From Streptomyces sp. NBC_00523 (lineage in GTDB: Bacteria; Actinomycetota; Actinomycetes; Streptomycetales; Streptomycetaceae), in NCBI RefSeq assembly GCF_036346615.1, contig NZ_CP107836.1, forward strand, positions 7,068,001-7,132,000: a stretch of 64,000 nt of DNA, in the 5' to 3' direction. The position numbers and the translations under genes were made by a program. The notes under the pieces were generated by a model. The model saw nothing but the letters and a program-made list of their open reading frames with translations. It was not told the origin of the DNA and did not search any database. This document shows positions 52,481 through 61,098 of the stretch, one piece after another (position 1 is the first letter of the stretch; each line of letters begins with the position of its first letter).

Positions 52481-52690
52481 ATGACCGCACCGGCCAAGGG
52501 ACCTGCCAGCTACTTCCCCTCCATCGAGAAGAAGTACGGCCGCCCCGTCGAGGAGTGGAAGGACCTGATCCGCGCGTCCGACCTGACCAAGCACATGGAA
52601 CTCGTCGCCTGGCTCAAGACCGCACACGGTCTGGGCCACGGCCACGCCAACGCCCTGGTCGCCCACACGCTGGCGGAACGGGGCAAGTGA
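52481..52690 (+). CDS. DUF4287 small protein
   Basis: This 69-residue protein matches DUF4287: GPASYFPSIEKKYGRPVEEW, and LVAWLKTAHGLGHGHANALVAHTL. DUF4287 is often found alone or next to DUF5655 in bacteria; its function is unknown, but the helical fold with a GHGHA turn is well conserved. It lies downstream of the TetR-controlled hydrolase and may be cotranscribed. A terminator follows. Confidence 0.85.
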   Translation: MTAPAKGPASYFPSIEKKYGRPVEEWKDLIRASDLTKHMELVAWLKTAHGLGHGHANALVAHTLAERGK

Positions 52691-52693
52691 ACG

Positions 52694-52732
52694 CGGTTCG
52701 CCCGCTCCGGGGTCAACGGAGCGGGCGGACCG
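52694..52732. terminator. Hairpin terminator
   Basis: 16-bp arms (52694-52709 and 52717-52732, one T:G pair) with a 7-nt loop separate the DUF4287 gene from the convergent MFS gene. Confidence 0.82.
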
Positions 52733-52747
52733 CGGCGGGGGAGGCGT

Positions 52748-54019
52748 TCACACCGGGTTCGGCGCGCCGTCCCGGACGGTCTCCTCGGCCGGGGCGGCCG
52801 CACGCAGCGCCGCTTCGACGCGGCGGTTGTTCGTCATGGACGCGGTGACCGCCGTCATCGTCAGGAGCAGCGCGGCCGCGGTGTAGAGCGGGGTGCGGAT
52901 GTCGTACGCGGTCGCCAGCCAGCCGCCGACGAAGGCCCCGACGGGCGCGGCGCACATCGCGAGCATCCGGGAGGTGGACGCGACCCGGCCCATGAGGTGG
53001 CCCGGCACGATCGCCTGCCGGAGCGAGGGCCCGAGCACCATCGTGGCGCCCATGGCCGCCCCGCACACGGCCAGCGCCAGCCCGGCCACGTACGCGTTCG
53101 AGGCGGAGGCCAGGCCCAGGATCGCCAGGCCCTCGACAGCGGCCGTGCAGGTCAGAGCCGTGCCGGTGCCGAGGCGTCGGCCCAGTCGCGAGGCGATGGC
53201 CGCACCGAGCAGACCGCCGGTCGCCTCCGCGGTGAGCAGCAGACCGAAGCCGTACGTGCCGATGCCGAGGCGGTCGTGGGCGAAGAGGGCGAGGACCGTC
53301 TCCACGGCGAGGAAGGCGATGTTCCCGACCGCCGGGCGCAGCGCCAGCCCGAGCAGCAACTGGTTGCGGAAGACGTAGGACGCACCGGCCCTGGCCTGCT
53401 TGAGCAGCGACTCGCGGGCCTCCGGCACGGGCCGGGGCATGGCGGGCAGCGTCCGCACGAGGAGTGCCGAGAGGCCGAAGGAAACGGCGTCGGCGACGAG
53501 CGGAACCGCCCGCCCGAGCGCCAGCAGCGCGCTGCCCGCGGGCGGCCCGGCGAACCCGGACATCGCCGTCTGCGCCCCGCGCAGGCGGGAGTTGGCGAGC
53601 TCCAGCTGCGCGGGGTCGCGGCTGAGCAGGTCCGGCAGGTAGGCCGTGGCGGCGGTGTCGAAGAAGAGCCCGCCGAGGCCGAGCAGGAACGCGACGGCGG
53701 CCAGCAGTGGAATGCTCAGCAGGTCGAGCCCGGCCGCCACCGCCGGTATCGCGAGCAGCACCGCACGCACCGTGTCCGCCACCCACATCGTGCGCCGACG
53801 GTCCCAGCGGTCCACCAGCGCACCGCCGAGAACCCCGAAGAGCAGCCACGGCAGCGTCCCCGAGGCCGTGACGACGGCGAGGGCCATCGGGTCCCGCGTC
53901 AACGTCAACGCGATGAGCGGCAGCGCGGCATGGGTGACCCCGTCACCGAGCGAGGAAACCGTCTGGGCGGTCCACAGCCGTCCGAATCCGGTCGGCAACT
54001 TCGTTGTTCCGGACTTCAC
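52748..54019 (-). CDS. MFS transporter, DHA3-like
   Basis: This 423-residue exporter-like MFS protein has 12 predicted helices, with FGVLGGALVDRWDRRRTMWV as the loop 2-3 signature. The later GPSLRQAIVPGHLMGRVAS segment is typical of DHA3-type (enterobactin or macrolide exporter-like) proteins. It starts at GTG 54019 and overlaps the upstream ArsR-type regulator gene (GTGA), so it is likely repressed by that regulator. The substrate is unknown. Confidence 0.9.
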   Translation of the reverse strand: MKSGTTKLPTGFGRLWTAQTVSSLGDGVTHAALPLIALTLTRDPMALAVVTASGTLPWLLFGVLGGALVDRWDRRRTMWVADTVRAVLLAIPAVAAGLDLLSIPLLAAVAFLLGLGGLFFDTAATAYLPDLLSRDPAQLELANSRLRGAQTAMSGFAGPPAGSALLALGRAVPLVADAVSFGLSALLVRTLPAMPRPVPEARESLLKQARAGASYVFRNQLLLGLALRPAVGNIAFLAVETVLALFAHDRLGIGTYGFGLLLTAEATGGLLGAAIASRLGRRLGTGTALTCTAAVEGLAILGLASASNAYVAGLALAVCGAAMGATMVLGPSLRQAIVPGHLMGRVASTSRMLAMCAAPVGAFVGGWLATAYDIRTPLYTAAALLLTMTAVTASMTNNRRVEAALRAAAPAEETVRDGAPNPV

Positions 54020-54555
54020 TTGGTGTCCCCCTCGGACTGCTGAACCGGTGCGGGCTGGAACAGTGCGAACACGAGCGAGGTGTCCGGCAGCGACGGATCG
54101 GAGAGCTCCCGGTACTCGTCCGCCAGTGCGTGCAACCGCGCCCCCAGCTCTGCGAACTGCTCGTCGGTGAGCCGCAGGTGCGCCATCCGTACATGCCGCT
54201 CGCCGCCCGCCGGTGACGCCTCCAGGTCCGCCACCGCGTGCCGCATCAGCACATCCGGCCCCCCGTCCCCGGGGTCGGGCAGCTCGATCGATCGCGCGGC
54301 CATCGCGTAATAGCGCTCCATGACGCCCCGCACCTTGCGTGTCCGCACCACCTTCACGAGGCCGGCCCGTTCCAGGAGCCGCACGTGGTAGCTGGAACTC
54401 CCCTTCGCGAGGCCGACCCGCTCGGCGATCTGTGTGATCGTCGCGGGCTCGAAGCGGAGCACCGCCATGATCCGGTGGCGCGTCAGATTGGAGACCGCGC
54501 GCAGCTGCTCGTCGGTGGTGACATGAAACGTCTCGGGGACGTCGTCGGTTGGCAT
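54016..54555 (-). CDS. ArsR/winged-helix transcriptional regulator
   Basis: This 179-residue regulator has a winged helix with LRFEPATITQIAERVGLAKG and SSYHVRLLERAGLVKVV (recognition helix). It belongs to the ArsR/HTH_20-like group that is usually encoded with an MFS exporter. No metal-binding Cys set is seen, so it is not a typical metal sensor. It is cotranscribed with the MFS gene, which supports a drug- or metabolite-responsive export role. Confidence 0.88.
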   Translation of the reverse strand: MPTDDVPETFHVTTDEQLRAVSNLTRHRIMAVLRFEPATITQIAERVGLAKGSSSYHVRLLERAGLVKVVRTRKVRGVMERYYAMAARSIELPDPGDGGPDVLMRHAVADLEASPAGGERHVRMAHLRLTDEQFAELGARLHALADEYRELSDPSLPDTSLVFALFQPAPVQQSEGDTK

Positions 54556-54665
54556 GCCCCCAATGGTCAACGTTTCTTGACCATAGGGCAAGGGGTTTCC
54601 GCGAAGTGGCGCCAAAAAGGCCCGGGGCGGCGAAATTCGCACGCTCCGGGGCCTGTTGAAGGTGG

Positions 54666-54887
54666 CTACTCGCCCGCCGCGTCCTCCGGCTCCCAGCGCA
54701 GCAGGTCGCCCGGCTGACATGCGAGCACCTCGCAGAGGGCGGCGAGCGTCGTGAAGCGCACCGCCTTGGCGCGGCCGTTCTTGAGCACCGCCAGATTGGC
54801 GGGCGTGATCCCCACGCGCTCCGCCAGCTCGCCCACGGACATCTTCCGCCTCGCCAGCATCACGTCGATGTCGACGGTGATCGCCAT
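54666..54887 (-). CDS. XRE-family (Cro/CI) regulator, small
   Basis: This 73-residue protein is a single Cro/CI helix-turn-helix: MLARRKMSVGELAERVGITP, NLAVLKNGRAKAVRFTTLAA, and CEVLACQPGDLL. Small XRE proteins paired with DUF2975 are common in Firmicutes and actinomycetes. It overlaps the DUF2975 stop by one base (TGATG), so translation is coupled. A twin operator upstream of the operon is its likely target. Confidence 0.92.
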   Translation of the reverse strand: MAITVDIDVMLARRKMSVGELAERVGITPANLAVLKNGRAKAVRFTTLAALCEVLACQPGDLLRWEPEDAAGE

Positions 54888-55357
54888 CAGATCACCTCGC
54901 TCAACTCGGCCCGCATCCGCGCGGCCTGGGCGAGCAGCGCCCGCAGGACGAGCACGATGAGCGCGACCCCCAGAATGCCCACGCCCACCCCGGCCATGAT
55001 GACGGTGACCCCCGGGTCGTCCCGCTGACCCGGCGCGTTCACGCCCGTGACCACGAACCACACGAGGGCGGCCGAGGTGATCGCGCCGATGACGCCGTCC
55101 ACATAACGGAAGGCGGCGGGCGAGAACACCGTGCCGCGTCGCGCCATCGCCACGAGTCGCCAGACGCAGACGGCGACGACCTGGACCGACACCATCCCCA
55201 GGATCGTGAGCACCCGCAACGGCGTCAACGGCATCGACCCGTCCTCCGGATCGTTCCCGCTGATCAGTGCCCACGCCATGCCCGCCTGTACGAACAGGGT
55301 GCCGGCGCACACCACCACGAGCATGGTGCGCAGCGCGCCCACGGGCAGTCGTCCCAT
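54887..55357 (-). CDS. DUF2975 membrane protein
   Basis: This 156-residue protein has four hydrophobic segments and the DUF2975 pattern (RRGTVFSPAAFRYVDGVIGAI near the centre, shown in part as RRGTVFSPAAFRYV). The function is unknown. It is encoded just upstream of the XRE regulator. In such operons the membrane protein may regulate or respond with the regulator, but this is inference. The ATG at 55357 lies just beyond the tandem operators at 55368-55405. Confidence 0.85.
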   Translation of the reverse strand: MGRLPVGALRTMLVVVCAGTLFVQAGMAWALISGNDPEDGSMPLTPLRVLTILGMVSVQVVAVCVWRLVAMARRGTVFSPAAFRYVDGVIGAITSAALVWFVVTGVNAPGQRDDPGVTVIMAGVGVGILGVALIVLVLRALLAQAARMRAELSEVI

Positions 55358-55367
55358 GATTCACCTT

Positions 55368-55405
55368 CCATCGATCAACGATGGAAAGCTATCGAAAAAC
55401 GATAG
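55368..55405. promoter_or_regulatory. Twin operators upstream of DUF2975-XRE
   Basis: CCATCG-N5-CGATGG (55368-55384) and CTATCG-N5-CGATAG (55389-55405) are two 17-bp perfect dyads, 21 bp centre to centre, about two helical turns. They share an NATCG-N5-CGATN core and lie 11-48 bp upstream of the operon start, so the XRE protein probably binds them cooperatively. Confidence 0.88.
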
Positions 55406-55457
55406 GAGTGGCAAAGTGTGGGTGCGCCCTTGCTCAAAGGTGCGGATGTGTGCCTGC

Positions 55458-56291
55458 TCAGCGGAAGGCGTCGGCGTGGTCCGCGGCCCACTGCCGGAAC
55501 GGCCTGGCCGGTCTGCCGGTGAGGTGCCGGACGGTGTCGCGTACGGCGAGGAGTTCGTCGTTGACGTCCCCGCCCGTGACGTCGAGGACCGCGTCCGCCG
55601 CCTCGGCCCCGAAGGCCTCGGCCATCCACGCCCGAGCCTCCTGGCGGCCGATCCCGGCGAAGGGCACCTCGCGCTCGATGGCGGTTCCGATCGCCGCCAC
55701 CTGCTGCCGGGCCGACACCGGCTCCGGGCCGGTCAGGGCGTAGGTGCGGCCCCGGTGGCCGGGCTCGGTGAGCGCCACCCGCGCCACCGACGCGATGTCC
55801 CCGGGATGGATCGTGGGCAGACCGGTGTCCGCGAACGGTGCGCGGACACCGTAGCCGGAGCGGATGGACGCCGCCCACATCAGGGCGTTCGACGCGAACT
55901 GGGTCGGTCGCAGCACCGTCCAGTCCATGCCGCTGTCCTTGAGCAGCCGCTCGACCGCCTGATTCTCAGCGGCGGGGCCCAGGTGCGGGTGGGTCAGGAC
56001 GGTGATGGACGACACCAGTACCACATGCTCGACGCCCGCCCGCCGCGCCGCCGCGATGATCTCCGCGTCCGGCCCCACGCGGGAGGGCAGGAACAGTGAC
56101 CGTGCCCCGACCAGCGCGGGCTCCAGGGACTCCGGCACCGCGAGGTCGGCCTCGACGGCCTCCACCCCGGCGGGGAACGCCGCCCGCGGGACGTCACGGG
56201 TCAGTGCTCTCAGAGGGCCCGCCCCCTGGGCGTACAACTCCCTCAGCAGGGCGCTTCCGATGTTTCCGGTGGCTCCGGTCACGAGGATCAT
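55458..56291 (-). CDS. NAD(P)H-binding oxidoreductase (NmrA-like)
   Basis: This 277-residue atypical SDR starts at ATG 56291. The N-terminal Rossmann motif is VTGATGNIGSALL. VLVSSITVLTHPHLG contains the Ser region, and LRPTQFASNALMWAASI matches the NmrA-type substrate loop. The family includes NAD(P)H-azoreductase and NmrA-like sensors. It is preceded by a 94-bp region without clear operator. The substrate is unknown. Confidence 0.88.
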   Translation of the reverse strand: MILVTGATGNIGSALLRELYAQGAGPLRALTRDVPRAAFPAGVEAVEADLAVPESLEPALVGARSLFLPSRVGPDAEIIAAARRAGVEHVVLVSSITVLTHPHLGPAAENQAVERLLKDSGMDWTVLRPTQFASNALMWAASIRSGYGVRAPFADTGLPTIHPGDIASVARVALTEPGHRGRTYALTGPEPVSARQQVAAIGTAIEREVPFAGIGRQEARAWMAEAFGAEAADAVLDVTGGDVNDELLAVRDTVRHLTGRPARPFRQWAADHADAFR

Positions 56292-56385
56292 GGCGTGTGC
56301 TCCCGTCGTCAGGCGATGGACTCGGGAACACGCTAGAAACTCAAGCGCGCTTCAGGTCAAGGATGCGCCGCGCGCCCCCTGCCGG

Positions 56386-56778
56386 TCAGCAGGCGGCGGC
56401 TTCCTCGACCGTGGCCCGTACGTACAGGACCGCGTCGAGGCCCGTGATCCGCAGCAGGCGCTGAAGGGTGGGCCGGGGCCCGGCCACGCGCAGGGCGGCC
56501 GTCCGATGGGTGAGGATCAGCAGGTTCAGGAGCGACGAATCCGCGAAAGTGATCCCCGACGCGTCCAGTACCACCTTCGGCTGCGTCCAGGCCGCTGTGG
56601 TCAGCGCCTCTTCGAGCCGCGCGATCGACTGCGCGTCGCAGGAGCCATGAGCCGCGACGACCCGTACGCCGTGCTGCGTGTACTGCGTCACCACGGCCTG
56701 CGGCGGGCCCGCCGAGGATGCAGTGCTTGTGCCGACGCCGCTGATGCGCGCTGCCGGGACGGCTTCGCCGTACGACAC
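56386..56778 (-). CDS. STAS-domain anti-sigma factor antagonist
   Basis: This 130-residue protein starts at GTG 56778 with AGGAGG upstream. After a ~30-residue variable N-terminus, it has a STAS domain with VVLDASGITFADSSLLNLLI, which contains the phosphorylatable Ser pair of anti-sigma antagonists. The C-terminal half completes the fold. It should bind an anti-sigma kinase and release a sigma factor when dephosphorylated. Several other partner-switching genes lie within the next 4 kb. Confidence 0.85.
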   Translation of the reverse strand: MSYGEAVPAARISGVGTSTASSAGPPQAVVTQYTQHGVRVVAAHGSCDAQSIARLEEALTTAAWTQPKVVLDASGITFADSSLLNLLILTHRTAALRVAGPRPTLQRLLRITGLDAVLYVRATVEEAAAC

Positions 56779-56872
56779 CCCGAGCCTCCTGTGACTCTCA
56801 CCATGTCAATGAATACACGAAAAGTATGTCATGTAGTTGAGGTCGGGCAAGGGCCCGCGCTTAGATGGAGGC

Positions 56873-57205
56873 ATGTCTGGAGTACCCGAATCCCATGCCG
56901 GATGGACGTTCATCACCAACCACGCGCGCGTACTGGCGACCATCGCCGAGGACTCGACCGTCCGGATCCGTGACATCGCCGCACGCTGCCGGCTCACGGA
57001 GCGTGCGGTCCAGCGGATCATCGCCGACCTCGAACACGACGGATACCTCTCCCATACGCGAGAAGGCCGCGCGAACACGTACCGCATCGAACCGGACAAG
57101 GTGCTGCGCCACCCCGCGGAGGCCGGTCTGTCCGTGGCCTCGCTGCTCACCCTCCTCGTGCAGGACGAGACGGACCGTGGCAGAGAACCGGTGAAGACGC
57201 CGTGA
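56873..57205 (+). CDS. MarR/winged-helix regulator
   Basis: This 110-residue protein contains a single winged helix: ARVLATIAEDSTVRIRDIAA, CRLTERAVQRIIADLEHDGYL. The rest is a short dimer-like tail, which is shorter than most MarR proteins. Its ATG at 56873 lies after GGAGG, spaced unusually tightly (1-2 nt), so another start is possible. It is divergent from the STAS gene and may control the partner-switching island. The ligand is unknown. Confidence 0.75.
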   Translation: MSGVPESHAGWTFITNHARVLATIAEDSTVRIRDIAARCRLTERAVQRIIADLEHDGYLSHTREGRANTYRIEPDKVLRHPAEAGLSVASLLTLLVQDETDRGREPVKTP

Positions 57206-57375
57206 ATGTCACGTATCGGGGGCGTGTTCGGACGGTAGAGGTGTGACGCTGCGTCACCTTCGGGAGGAGCGGGTCGATTGCCATCGGGGGCGGCCCTGCG
57301 TGATAGTTGCCGCAAGGCAATGCTTGTCCGTCCAGTCGGAAGGTGGTGCGACTCGCCGCAGGCGGGTCCCCCCTC

Positions 57376-58895
57376 ATGGCTCCCCAGGGAACTCCCGTTA
57401 CGAGAACCCACGAACGCCCGGCATCCGGCGCCTGGTCCACGGCCCCGTACCCGGTGATCGAAAGCGGTGCGAACGGCGTGCTGACCGGGCTGAACCCCGC
57501 GGCCTCCCGGCTCCTCCCGGACGCGCGTCCGGGGGCCATGATGGCCGAGGCGGTCCCGGCCTGGCTCGCCCAGGCCGACCAGGAGCTGCGTGAACCGACG
57601 GCGAGCACGTCCGCCGACCCCCGCACGGCGACGGCCCCGCCCGCGTCGGGGCGGATCGGCGTCCGCAGCTACGAGGCACGCGCCGGCCACGGCTCCAACG
57701 GTGACGTGCTGTGGTGGCTGGTGGACGACACCGACCGCCGGCTCGCCGAATAGGCGCCGGCCACCGAACGCGAACGGACCGCGTTTCTCGCGGAGGCGTC
57801 CAATGTCTAGTTGTGGCCGATCCGTCCGAGGTGCCGGGCCTGGACGAAGCGCTCCAGGGCTTCCCGCCCGTGCCCTCGCGCTGGATCGACCCCGTGTCGC
57901 TTCCCGCGTGGGTGATCCCCGAGGGGTACACCGGCACGATCACCTCGGTCGTCGTCGCGCCCCTGCCCGGCCAGGGGGTCCCGGCGGGCGCCCTGGTCCT
58001 GCTGCGGAGCGGCGGCCAGTTCACCGAGGACGAGCAGACCGTCGCCCGGCTGTTCGCCGCGCGCGCCGGAGCCGCCCCGTCGGCCGCCCATCTGTACGCC
58101 GAGCAGAGCGCCATCACCCGCACCCTGATGCAGGACCTGCTGCCGCCCCGGCTGCACCGCGTCCACGGCGTCGAGTTCGCCGGCGGCTACCGGCCCGCCA
58201 CCGCCCGGGAACGCGTCGGGGGAGACTTCTACGACGTCCACCCGGCCGGCGCGGACGAGGACAGCTCCTCGCTGGTGGTCCTGGGCGACGTGTGCGGCAA
58301 GGGGCTGGACGCGGCCGTGCTCACCGGCAAGATCCGCAATACCCTGCAGGCGCTCATCCCCATGGCGGACGACCACCAGAGAGTGCTGCGGCTCCTCAAC
58401 GACGCACTCCTCAACTCCCACCACACCCGCTTCGCGACCATGGTCCCGGCCTCGGTCCGGCGCACGGACCACCTGGTGCGGCTGCGGCTGACGGCCGCCG
58501 GCCACCCCGTACCGCTGGTGGTGCGGGCGGACGGCCGGGTCGAGGAGATCCGGACCCAGGGCACCCTGGTCGGGGCGCTGCCCGACATCGAGTCCCTCAC
58601 CGCGGAAACCGTTCTGCGGCCCGGCGAGACGTGCCTGCTCTACACCGACGGATTCACCGAGGCCCGGGGCGGCCCGCTCGGCGACGAGATGTTCGGCGAG
58701 ACCCGGCTGAAGCGGGCGCTGTCGGAATGCGCGGACATGCCCGGCGATGCCGTGGTCGAGCGCATCCAGATGCTCGCCGCCGAGTGGGTGCGGGGCGGCG
58801 GCCACGACGACATGGCCGTCGTCGCGATCACCGCACCCCGGACCTCCCATCTCAGCGCGGTGGACGGGCATACTCGGGGCAGGTACACCGCGTGA
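57376..58895 (+). pseudogene. SpoIIE-like phosphatase (PAS-GAF-PP2C), broken
   Basis: The gene starts at ATG 57376 with a PAS-like segment (VIESGANGVLTGLNPAASRL, WWLVDDTDRRLAE). It has an in-frame TAG at 57751 and another at 57808, between which LATERERT-type coding (TERERTAFLAEASNV) continues. It then jumps to another frame at GTG 57813 after an apparent ~50-codon loss. The rest reads intact: partial GAF, then PP2C with GGDFYDV, GDVCGKGLDAAV, YTDGFTEARGG and GGHDDMAVVA metal Asps. The 360-residue 3' part might still be made as a truncated phosphatase. Its normal job would be to dephosphorylate STAS antagonists. Confidence 0.85.
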
Positions 58896-59921
58896 CAGCC
58901 TGCCTGCCCGAACTGCGCGACCGCCTCCTCACCGCCGCCGGGCGCCCTCGACCACGGGGTGCCCGCCGAGACGGTGCTGCTGGACCTCATCGCGCCCGTA
59001 CAGGCGAAGGTCGGCACCGAGTGGGCGGCCAACCGCCTCACCGTGGCCCAGGAACACGCCACCAGCGCCATCGTGGAGCGCGTGATCACCGCGCTCGCCC
59101 ACCACCCGGCCGCCCGCACCCCGCCCCGGCACGGCAAGGTCACCGTCGCCTGCGTGGAGCAGGAGTGGCACTCCCTGCCCGCCCGCCTGCTGGCCGAGGT
59201 CCTCACCCTGCGGGGCTGGGAGGTCGACTTTCTGGGAGCCCAGGTACCCACCCCCCATCTCGTCGCCCACCTCCACCACACCGGCGCGGACGTCGTCGCC
59301 CTCTCGTCGTCCCTCCCCACCCGGCTGCCCGCCGCCCACGCGGCGATCACCGTCTGCCAGTCCGTCGGAATGCCCGTCCTCGCCGGAGGGGCGGCCTTCG
59401 GGCCCGACGGCCGCTTCGCGCGCATGCTCGGCGCGAACGCCTGGGCCCCCGACGCGCGTACCGCCGCCGACCTGCTGGCGGCGGGCCTCGCCCCGCCCGC
59501 CCCGGCCGACCTGCGCCAGCAGATCGACGACCTGCCGCACCTGGTCGACCAGGAGTACACCCTCGTCGCGCGTTCGCAGGGACGACTGGTCAAGCAGGTG
59601 CTGACGCGATTGAACGACCTGTTCCCGGCCATGGCCGCGTACACCGATGTCCAGCGCGAGCGCACGGCCGAGGACATCGCGCACATCGTGGAGTTCCTGA
59701 CCGTGGCCGTCTACACCGACGACGACGAACTGTTCACCACCCTCATCACGTGGACCGCGGGCATCCTCACCGCCCGCGACGTCCCCGCCCACTCCCTGCG
59801 GCCCGTCCTGGAGATCCTGACGGCCGCGCTCAAGGACTTCCCCCGGGCCGTCCGGCCGCTGGAGCGGGCGAGATCCGCCCTGGCCGACGCCACCGCAGCA
59901 CACCCCGGAGCACCCGCATGA
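58892..59921 (+). pseudogene. Cobalamin (B12)-binding protein, N-terminus frameshifted
   Basis: The native start, GTG 58892, overlaps the SpoIIE stop (GTGA). It reads LPELRDRLLTAA and then, near 58940, a deletion moves coding to another frame (ALDHGVPAETVLLDL...). From there 320 residues are open to 59921. The B12-binding domains are clear: VGTEWAANRLTVAQEHATSA (cap-like) and ACVEQEWHSLPARLLAEVLT (with the His that ligates Co in this family). A later LSSSLPTRLPA and PVLAGGAAFG complete the Rossmann-like fold. Translation could restart at GTG 58959. The expected role is a corrinoid- or light-linked regulator. Confidence 0.82.
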
Positions 59922-59978
59922 GCGTCCCGTCCCTCAGCCTCACCGTCGAAACGGGAGTCGCAGAGACGGATCCAGGCG
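59918..59978 (+). pseudogene. Remnant of a STAS-domain protein
   Basis: An ATG overlaps the B12-gene stop (ATGA) and gives MSVPSLSLTVETG, a typical N-terminus for STAS/anti-anti-sigma proteins. The similarity stops after ~20 residues, shortly before the convergent HATPase gene. It looks like a truncated third gene of the SpoIIE-B12-STAS operon. Confidence 0.5.
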
Positions 59979-60036
59979 CAGTTCGGCCGGCGCGGGGTCG
60001 GCGTCGACGCATTCCGCGGCGCGTGCGCCGAAGGCG

Positions 60037-60480
60037 TCACTGGTGTGGCAGCGCGGGCAGCGCCATCACCACCGTGATCCGCTTGCCGTCCGGGTGGACG
60101 CCGACGGAGACCCGGCTGGCGAGCAGCCGCACCAGCGGCCAGCCGTAGCCACCGATCCTGGGCGCCTCCGCCCGCACCCGCGGCCCCGTCTCGGGCAGTT
60201 CCGCCGGGCTCTCGCTGCTGGCGTCTCCCACCGTGATGCGCAACCCCTCACCCGTGACCTCGGTCTCGAAGGCGGTCAACCGGCCGCCGTGCCGGAACGC
60301 GTTCGTCACCAGCTCCGACGTCACCAGCAGCGTGTCGTCCACCACATGGGCCGGCCACGCGTCGAGCGCGGCCCCGAAACGCGCCGCCAGCAGATCGGTC
60401 ACGATGCCCCGGGCCGCCGCCGCGTTCTGCGGAACGGCCGAAAGCACCCCTTCCGCTTCCCCGCCCACTTCTACCGCCAC
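60037..60480 (-). CDS. ATP-binding anti-sigma / HATPase protein
   Basis: This 147-residue protein starts at about GTG 60480 and has a GHKL ATPase domain: LLVTSELVTNAFRHGG (N box) and GGYGWPLVRLLAS (G box). Single-domain proteins of this kind in Streptomyces act as anti-sigma kinases (RsbW-type) that phosphorylate STAS antagonists. It lies 34 bp after the STAS gene on the same strand, and the two probably form a pair. The plus-strand remnants just beyond suggest a rearrangement here. Confidence 0.85.
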   Translation of the reverse strand: MAVEVGGEAEGVLSAVPQNAAAARGIVTDLLAARFGAALDAWPAHVVDDTLLVTSELVTNAFRHGGRLTAFETEVTGEGLRITVGDASSESPAELPETGPRVRAEAPRIGGYGWPLVRLLASRVSVGVHPDGKRITVVMALPALPHQ

Positions 60481-60514
60481 CGGCGCACGCCCCCGCCCCG
60501 GCGGACCGACGCCC

Positions 60515-60868
60515 TCAGCACTGGAGCGCGGATTCGACGTCGTCCGCGAACCGGAACGCACCGGCGGTGCCCGTGACCTCGAAGAGCCTGCGCACACCGG
60601 AGTGGAGCGGCCCCGCCAGGACGAGCTGCACGCCCGCCTTCACGTGTTCCCGCTGACCGCCCAGCAGGGAGTGGAGCGCCGCGGAGTCGGCGAACGTCAC
60701 CCCGGACAGGTCGACCACCGTACGCACGCAACCGTCCGCCACGGCGCCGGTCAGCGCCGCCGACAGGTCACCGCTGCCCGACCACCCGTCCAGGCTGCCC
60801 CGGACCCGGATCAGCACCACGTCGTCGGCCGTCTTCTCGGAACCGACTCCCCGCTCATCTTCCGCCAT
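60515..60868 (-). CDS. STAS-domain anti-sigma factor antagonist
   Basis: This 117-residue protein starts at ATG 60868. The STAS core is VVDLSGVTFADSAALHSLLG, with Ser at the usual phosphorylation site, after IRVRGSLDGWSGSGDLS. It should be phosphorylated by the adjacent HATPase protein and released by a SpoIIE phosphatase. It is divergent from the lanthipeptide synthetase gene; the intervening 230 bp carry a TCACGTGA palindrome at 61041-61048. Confidence 0.9.
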   Translation of the reverse strand: MAEDERGVGSEKTADDVVLIRVRGSLDGWSGSGDLSAALTGAVADGCVRTVVDLSGVTFADSAALHSLLGGQREHVKAGVQLVLAGPLHSGVRRLFEVTGTAGAFRFADDVESALQC

Positions 60869-61098
60869 GAGCCGTATCCTCCTACGCCGCACCTCAGGAC
60901 CGGTGCCCGGGGTCGGACGGGGGTCCCGCAAGGCGCTCGGAGCGTGCGCCTCCCCGTGCGCCAGGCGGCGCCGGACCCGGTCAGCAGCGACCCCCCACGC
61001 TCGCTGGAGCAGGTGATTCCGGCTCGGGCGCGTTCCTCGCTCACGTGACGTGGGCAATTTCCGACCAGCGGTCCTCACCGTTGGGAGGGACACCCCAC

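Noticed and set aside
61041..61048. TCACGTGA palindrome upstream of lanL
   Set aside because: A single short palindrome of this type is common by chance in G+C-rich DNA, and no regulator gene is associated, so I did not call an operator.
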